From: an uncultured Bacilli bacterium
GTDB lineage: Bacteria > Bacillota_I > Bacilli_A > RF39 > UBA660
Assembly: GCA_947628095.1 (NCBI GenBank)
Contig: CANQYO010000006.1
Span: 1-39,249 of the forward strand
Direction: 5' to 3'
Length of the DNA stretch: 39,249 nt
In this document: in pieces, positions 7,915-15,814 of the stretch
How positions within the stretch are numbered: position 1 is the first letter of the stretch
Layout of the letters: each line of letters opens with the position of its first letter
Notes under the pieces: generated by a model
What the model saw: only the letters and a program-made list of their open reading frames with translations
What the model was told of the DNA's origin: nothing
The model's database searches: none
Program-made: the position numbers and the translations under genes

Positions 7915-8415
7915 TTATTCTTTATCTAAACTTACTAATATGTAATCACTATCTTCAACTGATACAACATTTTTACAATATGGACAAATTCCAGTAAAAT
8001 TAATATCTAAATTAGCACCACAACTAGAACAGGTATAAAAATCTTTTTGATTAGCATTTAATAACTTTCGAAATGTTAAATAATTAGTAGTTTCAACTCG
8101 TGAAGTATTAATTCCTCTTTTGAATTTTTTCGTTTCCATATCAATTACATAATCCATATATCTTGCAATAAGTTTGACTTTAATTTCTTCATATTTGTCT
8201 GTTATAGTTTTATCTATAATATTAATTTCTTTAACATTCAACTCATCATACATTTGAATTTCTTTATTTTTAATATTATTATCAACAATATTCTGATATT
8301 TTTCATACATCTCATCACTTAAAAAATGTTTAACTCGCATAATATCATTTGACATAATACCAAATAACAACATTATATAAATATTTGAAAATTTACTTAT
8401 TAATTCACTTTCCAT
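7915..8415 (-). CDS. Tim44-like domain protein with zinc ribbon
   Basis: A 166-residue protein with a Tim44-like (NTF2-fold) domain over about residues 10-120. A C-terminal zinc ribbon has CSSCGAN then CPYCKN. It lacks the signal peptide and membrane helix of its upstream neighbour, although MLLFGIM near residue 15 is hydrophobic. The two proteins share the Tim44-plus-zinc-ribbon order and a similar end (SDYILVSLDKE against NNYILTDKKML), so this is a shortened paralogue. The 15-base gap to the upstream gene points to co-transcription. Function is unknown; bacterial Tim44-like proteins are membrane-associated. Confidence 0.8.
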   Translation of the reverse strand: MESELISKFSNIYIMLLFGIMSNDIMRVKHFLSDEMYEKYQNIVDNNIKNKEIQMYDELNVKEINIIDKTITDKYEEIKVKLIARYMDYVIDMETKKFKRGINTSRVETTNYLTFRKLLNANQKDFYTCSSCGANLDINFTGICPYCKNVVSVEDSDYILVSLDKE

Positions 8416-8430
8416 ATTATCACATCTTTC

Positions 8431-9309
8431 TTACTCTTGTCTTAGCATTTTTTTATCAGTTAAAATATAATTATTTGTTTTTTTCACAATAATACTTTTA
8501 CAATATTCACATTTAGCACTGTTTCCTTTTGGTAACTTAGCACCACAATTTGGACAATATTTAATGTCAGAATCAGAAGTTTTCTCAAAAGTTAGTTTAT
8601 AATAATATTTATTTATTTTGTTTTTATCTCCTCGTAAAACTTGATTAGTATCTTTATTTATAATATAATCACGACAAGTTACAATTAAGGAAACTTCTAT
8701 TTCTTCTTTAATACCTTCTTTTTGTATTTTAGTTATAAAGGCATCTTGATATTTAATATCCTCCATCATATTTTTTTGATTTTTATTACTTAAAGTAAGT
8801 AATTGAGTTTTATAAGTATTAAAGATTGTATCAGATAATAAGTCTCGAACATCTTCAATTGTATTTTCTTGCCATGCTAGTTGAATTTTTTTATAATTAT
8901 CGAAAACTAATTGTTTAAATTCTTCATAATTAAATTTTTCACCTAATTGCTTAATAACTTCTTCATCAGGTAATTTTAACGAAAGAATTTCGGAAGCTAA
9001 CATCTTAGAATTTGAGTTTGAACTTGATGATGAACTGAAATTAAAAACTAGCCTAAAAAACACGTAAAACATAATTATAGAAAAGATTATTATTATAATA
9101 AAATCTGAAACACTGTTAATACCTCCACTTGAACTATAACCTGAATCACTACTTCCAAAGTCCGAACTACTATAATCACTTGACCCAAAATCAGAACTAC
9201 TAGAACCAAAATCACTATCAAACCCACTATCAGCTTTAACTGGGAAACTAATAAAAAATAAAAATGAAGTTAATATTAAGGCAAGAATTAATAATTTATT
9301 TCTTTTCAT
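8431..9309 (-). CDS. Membrane-anchored Tim44-like protein with zinc ribbon
   Basis: A 292-residue protein. Residues 1-26 are a signal peptide (KLLILALILTSFLFFISF, likely cut after VKA). Next comes a Ser/Gly/Asp/Phe low-complexity repeat (SDFGSS units, about 27-66), a membrane helix (about 70-92) and a Tim44-like domain (about 105-235). A zinc ribbon with CPNCGAK and CEYCKS ends the protein. This is the layout of the TIM44-like proteins annotated in Bacillota. The ribbon would be cytoplasmic if the signal and helix form a hairpin. It is the first gene of a pair with the downstream paralogue. GGAGAAG precedes the ATG. Confidence 0.85.
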   Translation of the reverse strand: MKRNKLLILALILTSFLFFISFPVKADSGFDSDFGSSSSDFGSSDYSSSDFGSSDSGYSSSGGINSVSDFIIIIIFSIIMFYVFFRLVFNFSSSSSSNSNSKMLASEILSLKLPDEEVIKQLGEKFNYEEFKQLVFDNYKKIQLAWQENTIEDVRDLLSDTIFNTYKTQLLTLSNKNQKNMMEDIKYQDAFITKIQKEGIKEEIEVSLIVTCRDYIINKDTNQVLRGDKNKINKYYYKLTFEKTSDSDIKYCPNCGAKLPKGNSAKCEYCKSIIVKKTNNYILTDKKMLRQE

Positions 9310-9319
9310 TTTTCTTCTC

Positions 9320-9436
9320 CTAACTTAATAATATAGCATCAGTTAAAATATAATTATTTAACTTAATATCTTCTTTCCAAAATTAACATTTCATTGTTTC
9401 AAATGCATTTATTTTAGCTCCACAATTGGAACAATA
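9320..9436 (-). pseudogene. Remnant of a third Tim44/zinc-ribbon gene (C-terminal end only)
   Basis: Read on the minus strand, this gives YCSNCGAKINAFETMKC, an in-frame TAA, then FWKEDIKLNNYILTDAILLS and TAG. It aligns with the end of the intact gene next door: YC-NCGAK, KC and NNYILTD at matching spacings. The second zinc-ribbon CxxC is lost and nothing upstream keeps the frame. A further six-codon scrap NKKMLA (9461-9481) resembles the TDKKML ending and may come from another copy. The region between recA and the Tim44 pair is therefore a graveyard of tandem duplicates. Confidence 0.75.
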
Positions 9437-9483
9437 TTAAATTTTTTACCTCATTTTAATTCATGCTAACATCTTTTTATTCT

Positions 9484-9510
9484 AAAAAGAAAATAAATTT
9501 CTTTATTTTC
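9484..9510 (-). terminator. Terminator of recA
   Basis: A nine-pair stem GAAAATAAA/TTTATTTTC on the minus strand followed by TTTTT. The recA stop codon is in the 5' arm. Confidence 0.75.
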
Positions 9511-10522
9511 CTGTATTTTCTTCTGGTAAAATATTATAAAACTCACGAATTTGTTTTTCAATTTCATCACGTAAAGCCGTATTTTGTTTAAGAAGTAATT
9601 TAACATTTTCTTTTCCTTGACCAAGTTTTTCACCTTTATATGAGAACCAAGCTCCTGATTTTTCAACTATACCAGCCTCTACACCAAGGTCAACAATTTC
9701 TCCTTCTTTACTTACTCCTTCACCATACATAATATCAACAGTTGCTGTTCTAAATGGTGGAGCTATTTTATTTTTTACTACTTTTATATTTGTTTTATTT
9801 CCTGCTATTGAATCACCTATTTTAATTGGTTCACTTTTTCTTACATCAAGCCTAATTGAAGAATAAAATTTTAAAGCTCTACCACCAGGAGTTGTTTCAG
9901 GGTTACCAAACATAATACCAACTTTTTCACGTAATTGATTTATAAATATAGCTATAGTTTTAGTTTTATTTATTGTTCCTCCTAATTTTCTCAATGCTTG
10001 AGACATTAATCTAGCTTGAAGACCAACATGGGAATCTCCCATTTCACCATCAATTTCAGCTTGGGGAACAAGTGCTGCAACTGAATCTATTACAATTATA
10101 CTAATAGCATCACTTCTAACTAATGCTTCGCATATTTCTAAAGCTTGTTCACCTGTATCTGGTTGAGATAATAATAATTCATTTATATTAACTCCTAAAT
10201 TTTTAGCATAGACAGGGTCTAAAGCATGCTCTGCATCAATAAAAGCTGCTCGTCCTCCTAGTTTTTGAACTTCGGCAATTGCATGTAAAGCAAATGTTGT
10301 TTTACCACTTGATTCAGGTCCAAAAATTTCTATTATTCTACCCTTGGGATATCCTCCAGCTCCAAGGGCTATATCTAATGATAAACTTCCACTTGAGACA
10401 ACTTCTACTTTAACATGAGAGTTATCTCCAAGTTTCATAACTGCTCCTTTACCAAATTGTTTTTCAAGTTCTGCTATTACACTTTCAAGTGCTTTATCAG
10501 AATCTTTCTTTGTATTATTCAT
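9503..10522 (-). CDS. recA: Recombinase RecA
   Basis: A 339-residue RecA of normal length. It forms the ATP-dependent filament on single-stranded DNA for homologous recombination and SOS induction. Walker A GPESSGKT is at residues 68-75, followed by [11 protein letters not shown], Walker [13 protein letters not shown], the L1 region with [19 protein letters not shown] and [22 protein letters not shown] (L2). AAGGAGG precedes the ATG. A TTGATT-17-TACAAT promoter is present, but no SOS box of the Bacillus DinR/LexA type is seen near it. It is a single-gene unit. Confidence 0.98.
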   Translation of the reverse strand: MNNTKKDSDKALESVIAELEKQFGKGAVMKLGDNSHVKVEVVSSGSLSLDIALGAGGYPKGRIIEIFGPESSGKTTFALHAIAEVQKLGGRAAFIDAEHALDPVYAKNLGVNINELLLSQPDTGEQALEICEALVRSDAISIIVIDSVAALVPQAEIDGEMGDSHVGLQARLMSQALRKLGGTINKTKTIAIFINQLREKVGIMFGNPETTPGGRALKFYSSIRLDVRKSEPIKIGDSIAGNKTNIKVVKNKIAPPFRTATVDIMYGEGVSKEGEIVDLGVEAGIVEKSGAWFSYKGEKLGQGKENVKLLLKQNTALRDEIEKQIREFYNILPEENTGK

Positions 10523-10561
10523 AGTCCTCCTTGTAATATCTAATCCTTTATTCCTAATATA

Positions 10562-10590
10562 ATTGTATCTTGTTTATATTATAAAATCAA
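10562..10590 (-). promoter_or_regulatory. Promoter of recA
   Basis: On the minus strand TTGATT (10585-10590), a 17-base spacer and TACAAT (10562-10567). No Bacillus-type LexA palindrome (GAAC-N4-GTTC core) overlaps it. Confidence 0.6.
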
Positions 10591-10658
10591 GAATATTTAC
10601 AAGTTTTTATATAGTATTTTTTTTAAATTTAATATATAATAAAGAAAAGGAAATTAGT

Positions 10659-11228
10659 ATGATAATTGAGGAAAATGTTAGTAATAAATTAGAAATAAAT
10701 AAATCACAGTTTATAACCTATTTATATAAAGTTAAAGATAAAAATGAAGTAATTGACTATTTAAATAATCTTAAAAAAATTCATAAAAATGCCACTCACA
10801 TATGCTATGCTTATATAATTGAAAATGAAGTAAAATTTAATGATGACAATGAACCAAATGGTACAAGTGGAATCCCCATTCTTGAAGTCCTTAAAAAAAA
10901 TAATTTAAATTACATTGCTTGCTTTGTTGTAAGATATTTTGGAGGTATAAAACTCGGAGCTAATGGTTTAGTAAAAGCTTATTCCAACAGTGCTAATCTT
11001 TGTCTTAAAAAAACAAAAATTAAAGAACTAACTAAATTATATAAAATTACATTCAATGTCACTTATAAAGAAAATAATTTAATTAAAAATTTCTTAAATA
11101 ATCAAAAAATTATAGAAAAAAACTATGACGATAAAATAAATTATACAATCATAGTTAATAGTAATTTCTTAAATAAACTAAATGAATTAAACATTTCTTA
11201 TACCATTATAGAAGAAAATTATTTCTAA
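10659..11228 (+). CDS. YigZ/YvyE (IMPACT) family protein
   Basis: A 189-residue protein of the UPF0029/IMPACT family. Family motifs are NDDNEPNGTSGIPILEVL (about residues 65-82) and VVRYFGGIKLGANGLVKAYS (about 92-111). The C-terminal part fits the DUF1949 region. Bacterial members are soluble and of uncertain function; eukaryotic IMPACT regulates Gcn2, which need not apply here. The ATG at 10659 is chosen because AAAGG lies eight bases upstream and the family begins near there. An earlier start at 10563 would add a 32-residue hydrophobic extension inside the recA promoter. Its stop overlaps that of the convergent downstream gene by four bases. Confidence 0.9.
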   Translation: MIIEENVSNKLEINKSQFITYLYKVKDKNEVIDYLNNLKKIHKNATHICYAYIIENEVKFNDDNEPNGTSGIPILEVLKKNNLNYIACFVVRYFGGIKLGANGLVKAYSNSANLCLKKTKIKELTKLYKITFNVTYKENNLIKNFLNNQKIIEKNYDDKINYTIIVNSNFLNKLNELNISYTIIEENYF

Positions 11229-12091
11229 TCTATATGGTATCTTTTTTTAAACCTTTCAACTTGACTTAAAACTTTAACTTTGTCTTTATTTTCACCATTT
11301 AAAACATTATAACGAAAATCATTAATATTAATGTAAGGAAATCTTCTAGTATTATTAAATGGATACATTGTTACAATATCATGAGTACCAACAATAGTTG
11401 AAACTAAAAAATAATCTGTTTCTACTCCATCAATAATTCCACAGCCATCATATTTAAAAATATAACCAGTTGTAACTATTCTTTCATTTAAAGGATAAGC
11501 ACTATCTAGTTCTTCCTGAATTCTATCTTGAATTTCAATAAGTGGAAAATCTTGATTAAATCTTACATGAAAAGCAATACCTGGGTCTTTTTTTCCTAAA
11601 ATATAATTTAAATAAGAACTTTCATCATATTCAATTAGTTGCTTTTGAATATAATTAGTTACATCTTCTCTTAAATCTTCACCTATATTTAATTTTTGTT
11701 TTAAAAGAAGCATTATTTCCATATCTAAATCATTAAATTTAGAAGTATAAAAATATTTTCTATCTTCTTTAATCATAGAATAACATTCTTGATACTTTCC
11801 CTCTAAAATTAATATTCTTATAGTATCATAAAATAATATTCTCTTATCTTCTTCTAAAGTTGCAATTGGTTCTACTTTAGAAATTAACTTTCTTGCTTCT
11901 TCAACGCGATTATTGATAATTAAAAAACGAATTAAAGTTAAATACCCTGATATATCTCGAGGATATTTTTCAAGATATTTTAATATTTCAGTTTCTAAAT
12001 AAATTTGATTTTTAGTAGTAATACTATTTAAAATTCTTTCAAATTCTGCTTTATTATATCTTAGACTATGTCTTGGTTTTACATCTTTCAT
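11225..12091 (-). CDS. Hypothetical protein with TPR-like N-terminal half
   Basis: A 288-residue soluble protein. Residues about 10-150 form repeated amphipathic helices of tetratricopeptide type (LEKYPRDISGYLTLIRFLI, then RVEEARKLISKV). The C-terminal half (about 165-285) is a mixed alpha/beta domain with YIFKYDGCGIIDG and FNNTRRFPYININDFRYN; I cannot name it. The ATG at 12091 is chosen because AAGGGTG lies six bases upstream. A GTG at 12100 sits within that site. It overlaps the convergent IMPACT-family gene by four bases with no terminator between them. Confidence 0.75.
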   Translation of the reverse strand: MKDVKPRHSLRYNKAEFERILNSITTKNQIYLETEILKYLEKYPRDISGYLTLIRFLIINNRVEEARKLISKVEPIATLEEDKRILFYDTIRILILEGKYQECYSMIKEDRKYFYTSKFNDLDMEIMLLLKQKLNIGEDLREDVTNYIQKQLIEYDESSYLNYILGKKDPGIAFHVRFNQDFPLIEIQDRIQEELDSAYPLNERIVTTGYIFKYDGCGIIDGVETDYFLVSTIVGTHDIVTMYPFNNTRRFPYININDFRYNVLNGENKDKVKVLSQVERFKKRYHID

Positions 12092-12154
12092 TTCAAACAC
12101 CCTTGTTATATTTTACATGTTTTTTTAAAAATTACAAGATTTTTTGAAACTTTG

Positions 12155-12895
12155 TTATAAAATTATATGACTTATTATCATTACTAAAGTTCCTATTATA
12201 AAACCTAAATATAAAAGTTTCTTTTCTTGATACTTAATTGATTCAGGTAATAACTCAGATAAACTTATATTAATCATTATTCCAGCAATTAATGCAAAAC
12301 TTAGTCCAATCAAAATATCATTAATTATTTTACTTAAAAATAAATAACAAATAATTGCACCTAAAATTTCACTCATACCTGATATTAAAATCATCAAAAA
12401 AGTTTTAAACTTCTTTTTAGTTGCATAATAAATAGGAATGGCTATACTTATACCTTCGGGAATGTTATGAAGTCCAATGGCAACACATAACTTTATTCCA
12501 AGATTCAAATTAACCCCACTTACCATAAAAGTTATAATACCTTCAGGAATATTATGTAAAATTATAGCCAACATCGAGATAATTCCTACTTTTTTTAAAG
12601 AATTATTATTTTTCTTAGCAACTTTAAGAGAAATATAATATGATAAGTAAATACCTAAGACTAGAAAGAAAACGATTAATAAAATTCTTAAAAAGAAATT
12701 ACAATTACTTAGATTAGCAAGAGACGAAGGAATTAAATCAATTACTGAAATTGTTAACATAACACCACTTGCAAAGGATAAAGAAAAAGTAATTATTTTA
12801 TTTTTGTTTCCTTTAAAATAAATAATGAAAAAACCTATTAATGTTGATAACCCAGCTAAAGATGTTAATATAAAACTTGTTAATATTCTATTCAT
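12155..12895 (-). CDS. zupT: ZIP family metal transporter (ZupT-like)
   Basis: A 246-residue inner-membrane protein with about eight hydrophobic helices. It carries two copies of the ZIP metal-site motif HNIPEG (about residues 116-121 and 143-148). ZIP proteins import zinc, and often iron or manganese, into the cytoplasm. A Lys-rich loop between helices 3 and 4 is short. It lies 36 bases after the surface-protein gene on the same strand, with no terminator between. No Shine-Dalgarno site precedes the ATG, and the start codon is inside a 22-base inverted repeat. The gene symbol reflects family resemblance only. Confidence 0.88.
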   Translation of the reverse strand: MNRILTSFILTSLAGLSTLIGFFIIYFKGNKNKIITFSLSFASGVMLTISVIDLIPSSLANLSNCNFFLRILLIVFFLVLGIYLSYYISLKVAKKNNNSLKKVGIISMLAIILHNIPEGIITFMVSGVNLNLGIKLCVAIGLHNIPEGISIAIPIYYATKKKFKTFLMILISGMSEILGAIICYLFLSKIINDILIGLSFALIAGIMINISLSELLPESIKYQEKKLLYLGFIIGTLVMIISHIIL

Positions 12896-12911
12896 ACTAA
12901 ATTGTATGAAT
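12890..12911 (-). promoter_or_regulatory. Inverted repeat over the zupT start codon
   Basis: ATTCATAC and GTATGAAT are perfect eight-base arms around a six-base centre. The ATG of the ZIP transporter is part of one arm. It may be a metal-repressor operator or an RNA hairpin hiding the start. A TACAAT on the minus strand lies in the same repeat five bases before the ATG. A regulatory role is inference. Confidence 0.4.
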
Positions 12912-12931
12912 TTTTAAAAATTTAATACTAT

Positions 12932-14737
12932 TTAAATACTTCTTTTTCTGTATGATAAAAAGATACTAGATAAGCTTAAAGTTAAAAAAATTGTTCCTGC
13001 TATTTTAAAAGTTATATTTTCATCCATTCCTGTACTTGGAACTTCTATTTCTTGATGTTTATTTTTAAATTCATAAGTGACTATATTATCTTCTTCATAA
13101 ATTGTATCTGAACCAATATGAATTTTTAAAGGCTCAGAATTCCAAAGATAATCACCTAAATCTTCATTCATTTCTAAAAGTTCATAATCACCAAAAAGAT
13201 ATGTATTGGTTAGAAAAAATCCTTCTTCATTTGTTTCAAAAGTACAAGTTTCATTTTCACAAACATATTCGTTAGTAGCTAAATCTTTTAATTTAAATTT
13301 AAAACCTTTTCTTAAAATTATTTCTCCAGTTTCTAAATCTTTTTTTATAACTTTAAGTCTAGCTTTAATAGGTATATCATATAAAGTCTTTTCAATTGGT
13401 TCTAAATTAGAATCAACAACTATCTCAAAATCTTCAACTTTTAAATAGTTATTAGTTGTATTAACTTGCTTAAATATATATGTTCCGTATGGTAGTTTTA
13501 TATTAACATAACCAGAACTATCAGTTGTAACACTTTCATATATTTCATTACTTCCTTTTAAATAAATATCAAATTGAATATTGGCTTCTCCCTTTAATAC
13601 TTGAGTTTTAGAGTCCCCTAAAACCTTATAAAGCTTAATATCATTTTCAATTACTTTTTCATAAACATTTACTTTAGGATTTAAATTATCTTCAGTAATT
13701 TGAAATTCATAAACTGTCTCATCAAGTAAATAGCCAGGACTTGGTTTAATTTCTTTTAATTTATAATTACCAAGTGGTAAATAATCACTTAAAACTAAAC
13801 CTTCAGCATTGGTTTCAACTTGCATTACTAATTCATTATCAGGAGTATAAATACCATAAATTGCTCCCTTTAAACTTGCCATTCCTTCAGGAACATTTAA
13901 TTTGGTTTTACTATCTAACTTTTGAACTTCAACTCGACCACCAGTTGTTTCAAGTGTTAAACTCAAAGTAACTTCATCACCTGCACGAAGTTTAGCTACA
14001 ATTTGACTATTTCCATTAGTTGGTTTAAAAATCATTGTCATTTTACTATCATAACGTTTCTTTTTTAAAGTAATCTTGGTACTTCCAACTTTTTTAGGTG
14101 TAATAATTAAATTATTACCTGATATTTTAACATCATTTCCTCCTTTATCAACTACTTCAAAATTACTCAATATTCCATTAGTATCTTCAAGAGTAAAAGG
14201 AACATTTAACTTACCTTTTAAATTTAAACTTGAAAAATTAGGTTTGTTATAGTGATTATTAACTAAAGACATTATTATATTCTTTTCATTAGTAACATTA
14301 ATTTCATCACCATAACCATAACGTTCAGTAAAATATTCAATTATTTGACCAGTTACTGTCTCCCAAATTAAAGCTTGAGTTGCTAAAAGATAATTTTGAT
14401 TATTATGTCCTGGATACTCATAACCATAATGTCCTATTAGCTGAATTTTTTTATTAATTTCATCACTATATGGAGAATCAACTACTCCCATAGTTCCACT
14501 ATATTCACTTGTTGTTACTAATACACCAGGTTCAATACAATACGCAACTTCTCCATTTATTTTGTATGATGGAAAAGGATTCGATGAATAAGCTTTGCCA
14601 CCTCCTCTTCTCGTGTAATAAATATTACTTGCAAGACTCATTTGTAAATTATCAGTTTTAGCTTCTACATTTAGAAATTTAAAACTAAAACTACTAATAA
14701 ACATTAGAATCAAAAAAATATAGATTTTTCTTTTCAT
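12932..14737 (-). CDS. Sortase-anchored surface protein with thioester and CnaB/SpaA domains
   Basis: A 601-residue adhesin-like protein. It has a signal peptide (1-26), then a thioester domain (about 35-170) with Cys67 in AYCIEPG and Gln121 in LLATQALIWE, the residues that form the internal thioester. A linker domain (about 180-265) is followed by three CnaB/SpaA-type beta modules (about 275-365, 370-455 and 460-555). Modules 1 and 3 keep the isopeptide Lys (VEVQKLD, LKVIKKD) and Glu (KLKEI, YELLEM). Module 2 has Gln where the Glu is expected (FKQVN). The end has VPSTG, a hydrophobic helix and a basic RKRS tail, a sortase signal. Such proteins bind host or matrix targets covalently. The start at 14737 follows AGGAGG; a TTG two codons earlier is too close to it. 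Confidence 0.9.
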   Translation of the reverse strand: MKRKIYIFLILMFISSFSFKFLNVEAKTDNLQMSLASNIYYTRRGGGKAYSSNPFPSYKINGEVAYCIEPGVLVTTSEYSGTMGVVDSPYSDEINKKIQLIGHYGYEYPGHNNQNYLLATQALIWETVTGQIIEYFTERYGYGDEINVTNEKNIIMSLVNNHYNKPNFSSLNLKGKLNVPFTLEDTNGILSNFEVVDKGGNDVKISGNNLIITPKKVGSTKITLKKKRYDSKMTMIFKPTNGNSQIVAKLRAGDEVTLSLTLETTGGRVEVQKLDSKTKLNVPEGMASLKGAIYGIYTPDNELVMQVETNAEGLVLSDYLPLGNYKLKEIKPSPGYLLDETVYEFQITEDNLNPKVNVYEKVIENDIKLYKVLGDSKTQVLKGEANIQFDIYLKGSNEIYESVTTDSSGYVNIKLPYGTYIFKQVNTTNNYLKVEDFEIVVDSNLEPIEKTLYDIPIKARLKVIKKDLETGEIILRKGFKFKLKDLATNEYVCENETCTFETNEEGFFLTNTYLFGDYELLEMNEDLGDYLWNSEPLKIHIGSDTIYEEDNIVTYEFKNKHQEIEVPSTGMDENITFKIAGTIFLTLSLSSIFLSYRKRSI

Positions 14738-15104
14738 AAACAAAACCTCCTAATTAACTGATTAAAGTCAGTTACAAAACAAGCATAATACTCTAATTAC
14801 AAAAATGTCAAATTTTGTAAATTTACATTTTAACTCTTTAAATCAGATAATCTAAATTTTTATTTTAAAGTTTTGTTTAATATCTAAAAATTAAGTCTTT
14901 AATTTTTGCAATATATTTGATTTATCCCTATTATTATTAAATAAAAGAAGAAAAAATTTTTTTTTAAGTTCAAATGTTATTTTTAAAGTAATAACTAAAA
15001 AATATACTTATTTATTTTAAGAAAGTTATTAAAGTCACAATTTACTCTGGGAGTTTTTAAAATTTTACCTAGAATATCGTTTGTCAAATATTTGTCAACT
15101 ACAA
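14738..15104. other. Intergenic region upstream of the surface-protein gene
   Basis: No coding frame is supported. The part nearest the adhesin holds its promoter and a small inverted repeat, AACTGA/TCAGTT (14756-14773), between the promoter and the ribosome-binding site. Farther up, the minus strand carries two close TTGACA elements just after the sigma-factor stop; one of them is 16 bases from TATTCT. The centre is A/T-rich filler with nothing I can name. Confidence 0.5.
14782..14811 (-). promoter_or_regulatory. Promoter of the surface-protein gene
   Basis: On the minus strand TTGACA (14806-14811) is followed after 18 bases by TATGCT (14782-14787); TATTAT three bases earlier is an alternative -10. 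The inverted repeat at 14756-14773 would lie in the first bases of the transcript. Confidence 0.55.
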
Positions 15105-15740
15105 CTACATGTAACTTCTCAACTTACTTAAAACCCGACTTTCTTCTCTACTTACTTTAACTTGATTAATTCCCAGTAATTCAGCTATTTCACTTTGAGT
15201 CATATTATAAAAATATCTCTTTAAAATTAAATCTCTTTCATCTTTTTGTAACTTTGCAATTGCATCTTTTAATAAAATTAAATCTTCATTAATTAATTCA
15301 CTTGGTATGAAATTATATAAATCAATGTCTTTTCTATCATCATCTAAACTTATAACTTCCATAGAATTTCTAACCTCAGCAAGTTTATTAATCGGGACTT
15401 CTAAAAAATTTGAAAGTTCTATATCAGTTGGTTCCCGATTGTATTGTTGACATAAAAAATCATGGGCTTTCGATATAGCCATACTTAACTTAGCCATATC
15501 TTGATTAATTTTAATGTTTTTATTCTGGAGGACATACTTATAGATTTCTCCAAAGATATACGGATAAGCATATGTTGTAAATTTAGTTTCAAATCTTTCA
15601 TCATAGTTTTTATAGGCATTGATAAGTCCTATACAACCAACCTGAAATAAATCTTCCATATCCCCTCTGAATTTACTAGCAATACTATAAATTAAATTTT
15701 GATTGCTAATAATAAGTTTCTTTAATTCTAAATTTTCCAT
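15105..15740 (-). CDS. Sigma-70 family factor, SigF/SigG-like
   Basis: A 211-residue sigma factor. Region 2 (about 10-75) includes DLFQVGCIGLINAYKNYDE and TTYAYPYIFGEI, which binds core polymerase and the -10. Region 3 follows (about 80-130, with REPTDIELSNFLEV). Region 4 (about 160-211) has a helix-turn-helix TQSEIAELLGINQVKVSR. The FGEI, EPTD and TQSEIAELLGI..VSR patterns match the SigB/F/G group, best the sporulation factors SigF and SigG. It is about 45 residues shorter than Bacillus SigF and has no spoIIAA-spoIIAB genes beside it, so the exact identity is uncertain. GGTGAT precedes the ATG. A candidate 6S RNA lies directly upstream. Confidence 0.85.
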   Translation of the reverse strand: MENLELKKLIISNQNLIYSIASKFRGDMEDLFQVGCIGLINAYKNYDERFETKFTTYAYPYIFGEIYKYVLQNKNIKINQDMAKLSMAISKAHDFLCQQYNREPTDIELSNFLEVPINKLAEVRNSMEVISLDDDRKDIDLYNFIPSELINEDLILLKDAIAKLQKDERDLILKRYFYNMTQSEIAELLGINQVKVSREESRVLSKLRSYM

Positions 15741-15777
15741 TTCATCACCAAGGGCAATATAACACTTTTAAATAGCT

Positions 15778-15814
15778 AAAAAAAATAGTTTCGACAAATA
15801 CAGTCAAAACTATT
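15778..15814 (-). terminator. Terminator of the candidate 6S RNA
   Basis: The minus strand reads AATAGTTTTGAC, a seven-base loop, GTCGAAACTATT and a run of T. That is a twelve-pair stem with one G-U, the strongest terminator in the window. Confidence 0.85.

Noticed and set aside
9466..9666. A 66-residue frame at the 3' end of recA.
   Set aside because: It overlaps recA in another frame, is Lys-rich nonsense and runs through the recA terminator.
10500..10600. LexA (SOS) box at the recA promoter.
   Set aside because: No GAAC-N4-GTTC core was found within the promoter; the same holds for uvrB.
13206..13971. Plus-strand open frames inside the surface-protein gene.
   Set aside because: They are antisense shadows of a well-supported gene with Leu/His/Gln-rich, non-native composition and no ribosome sites.
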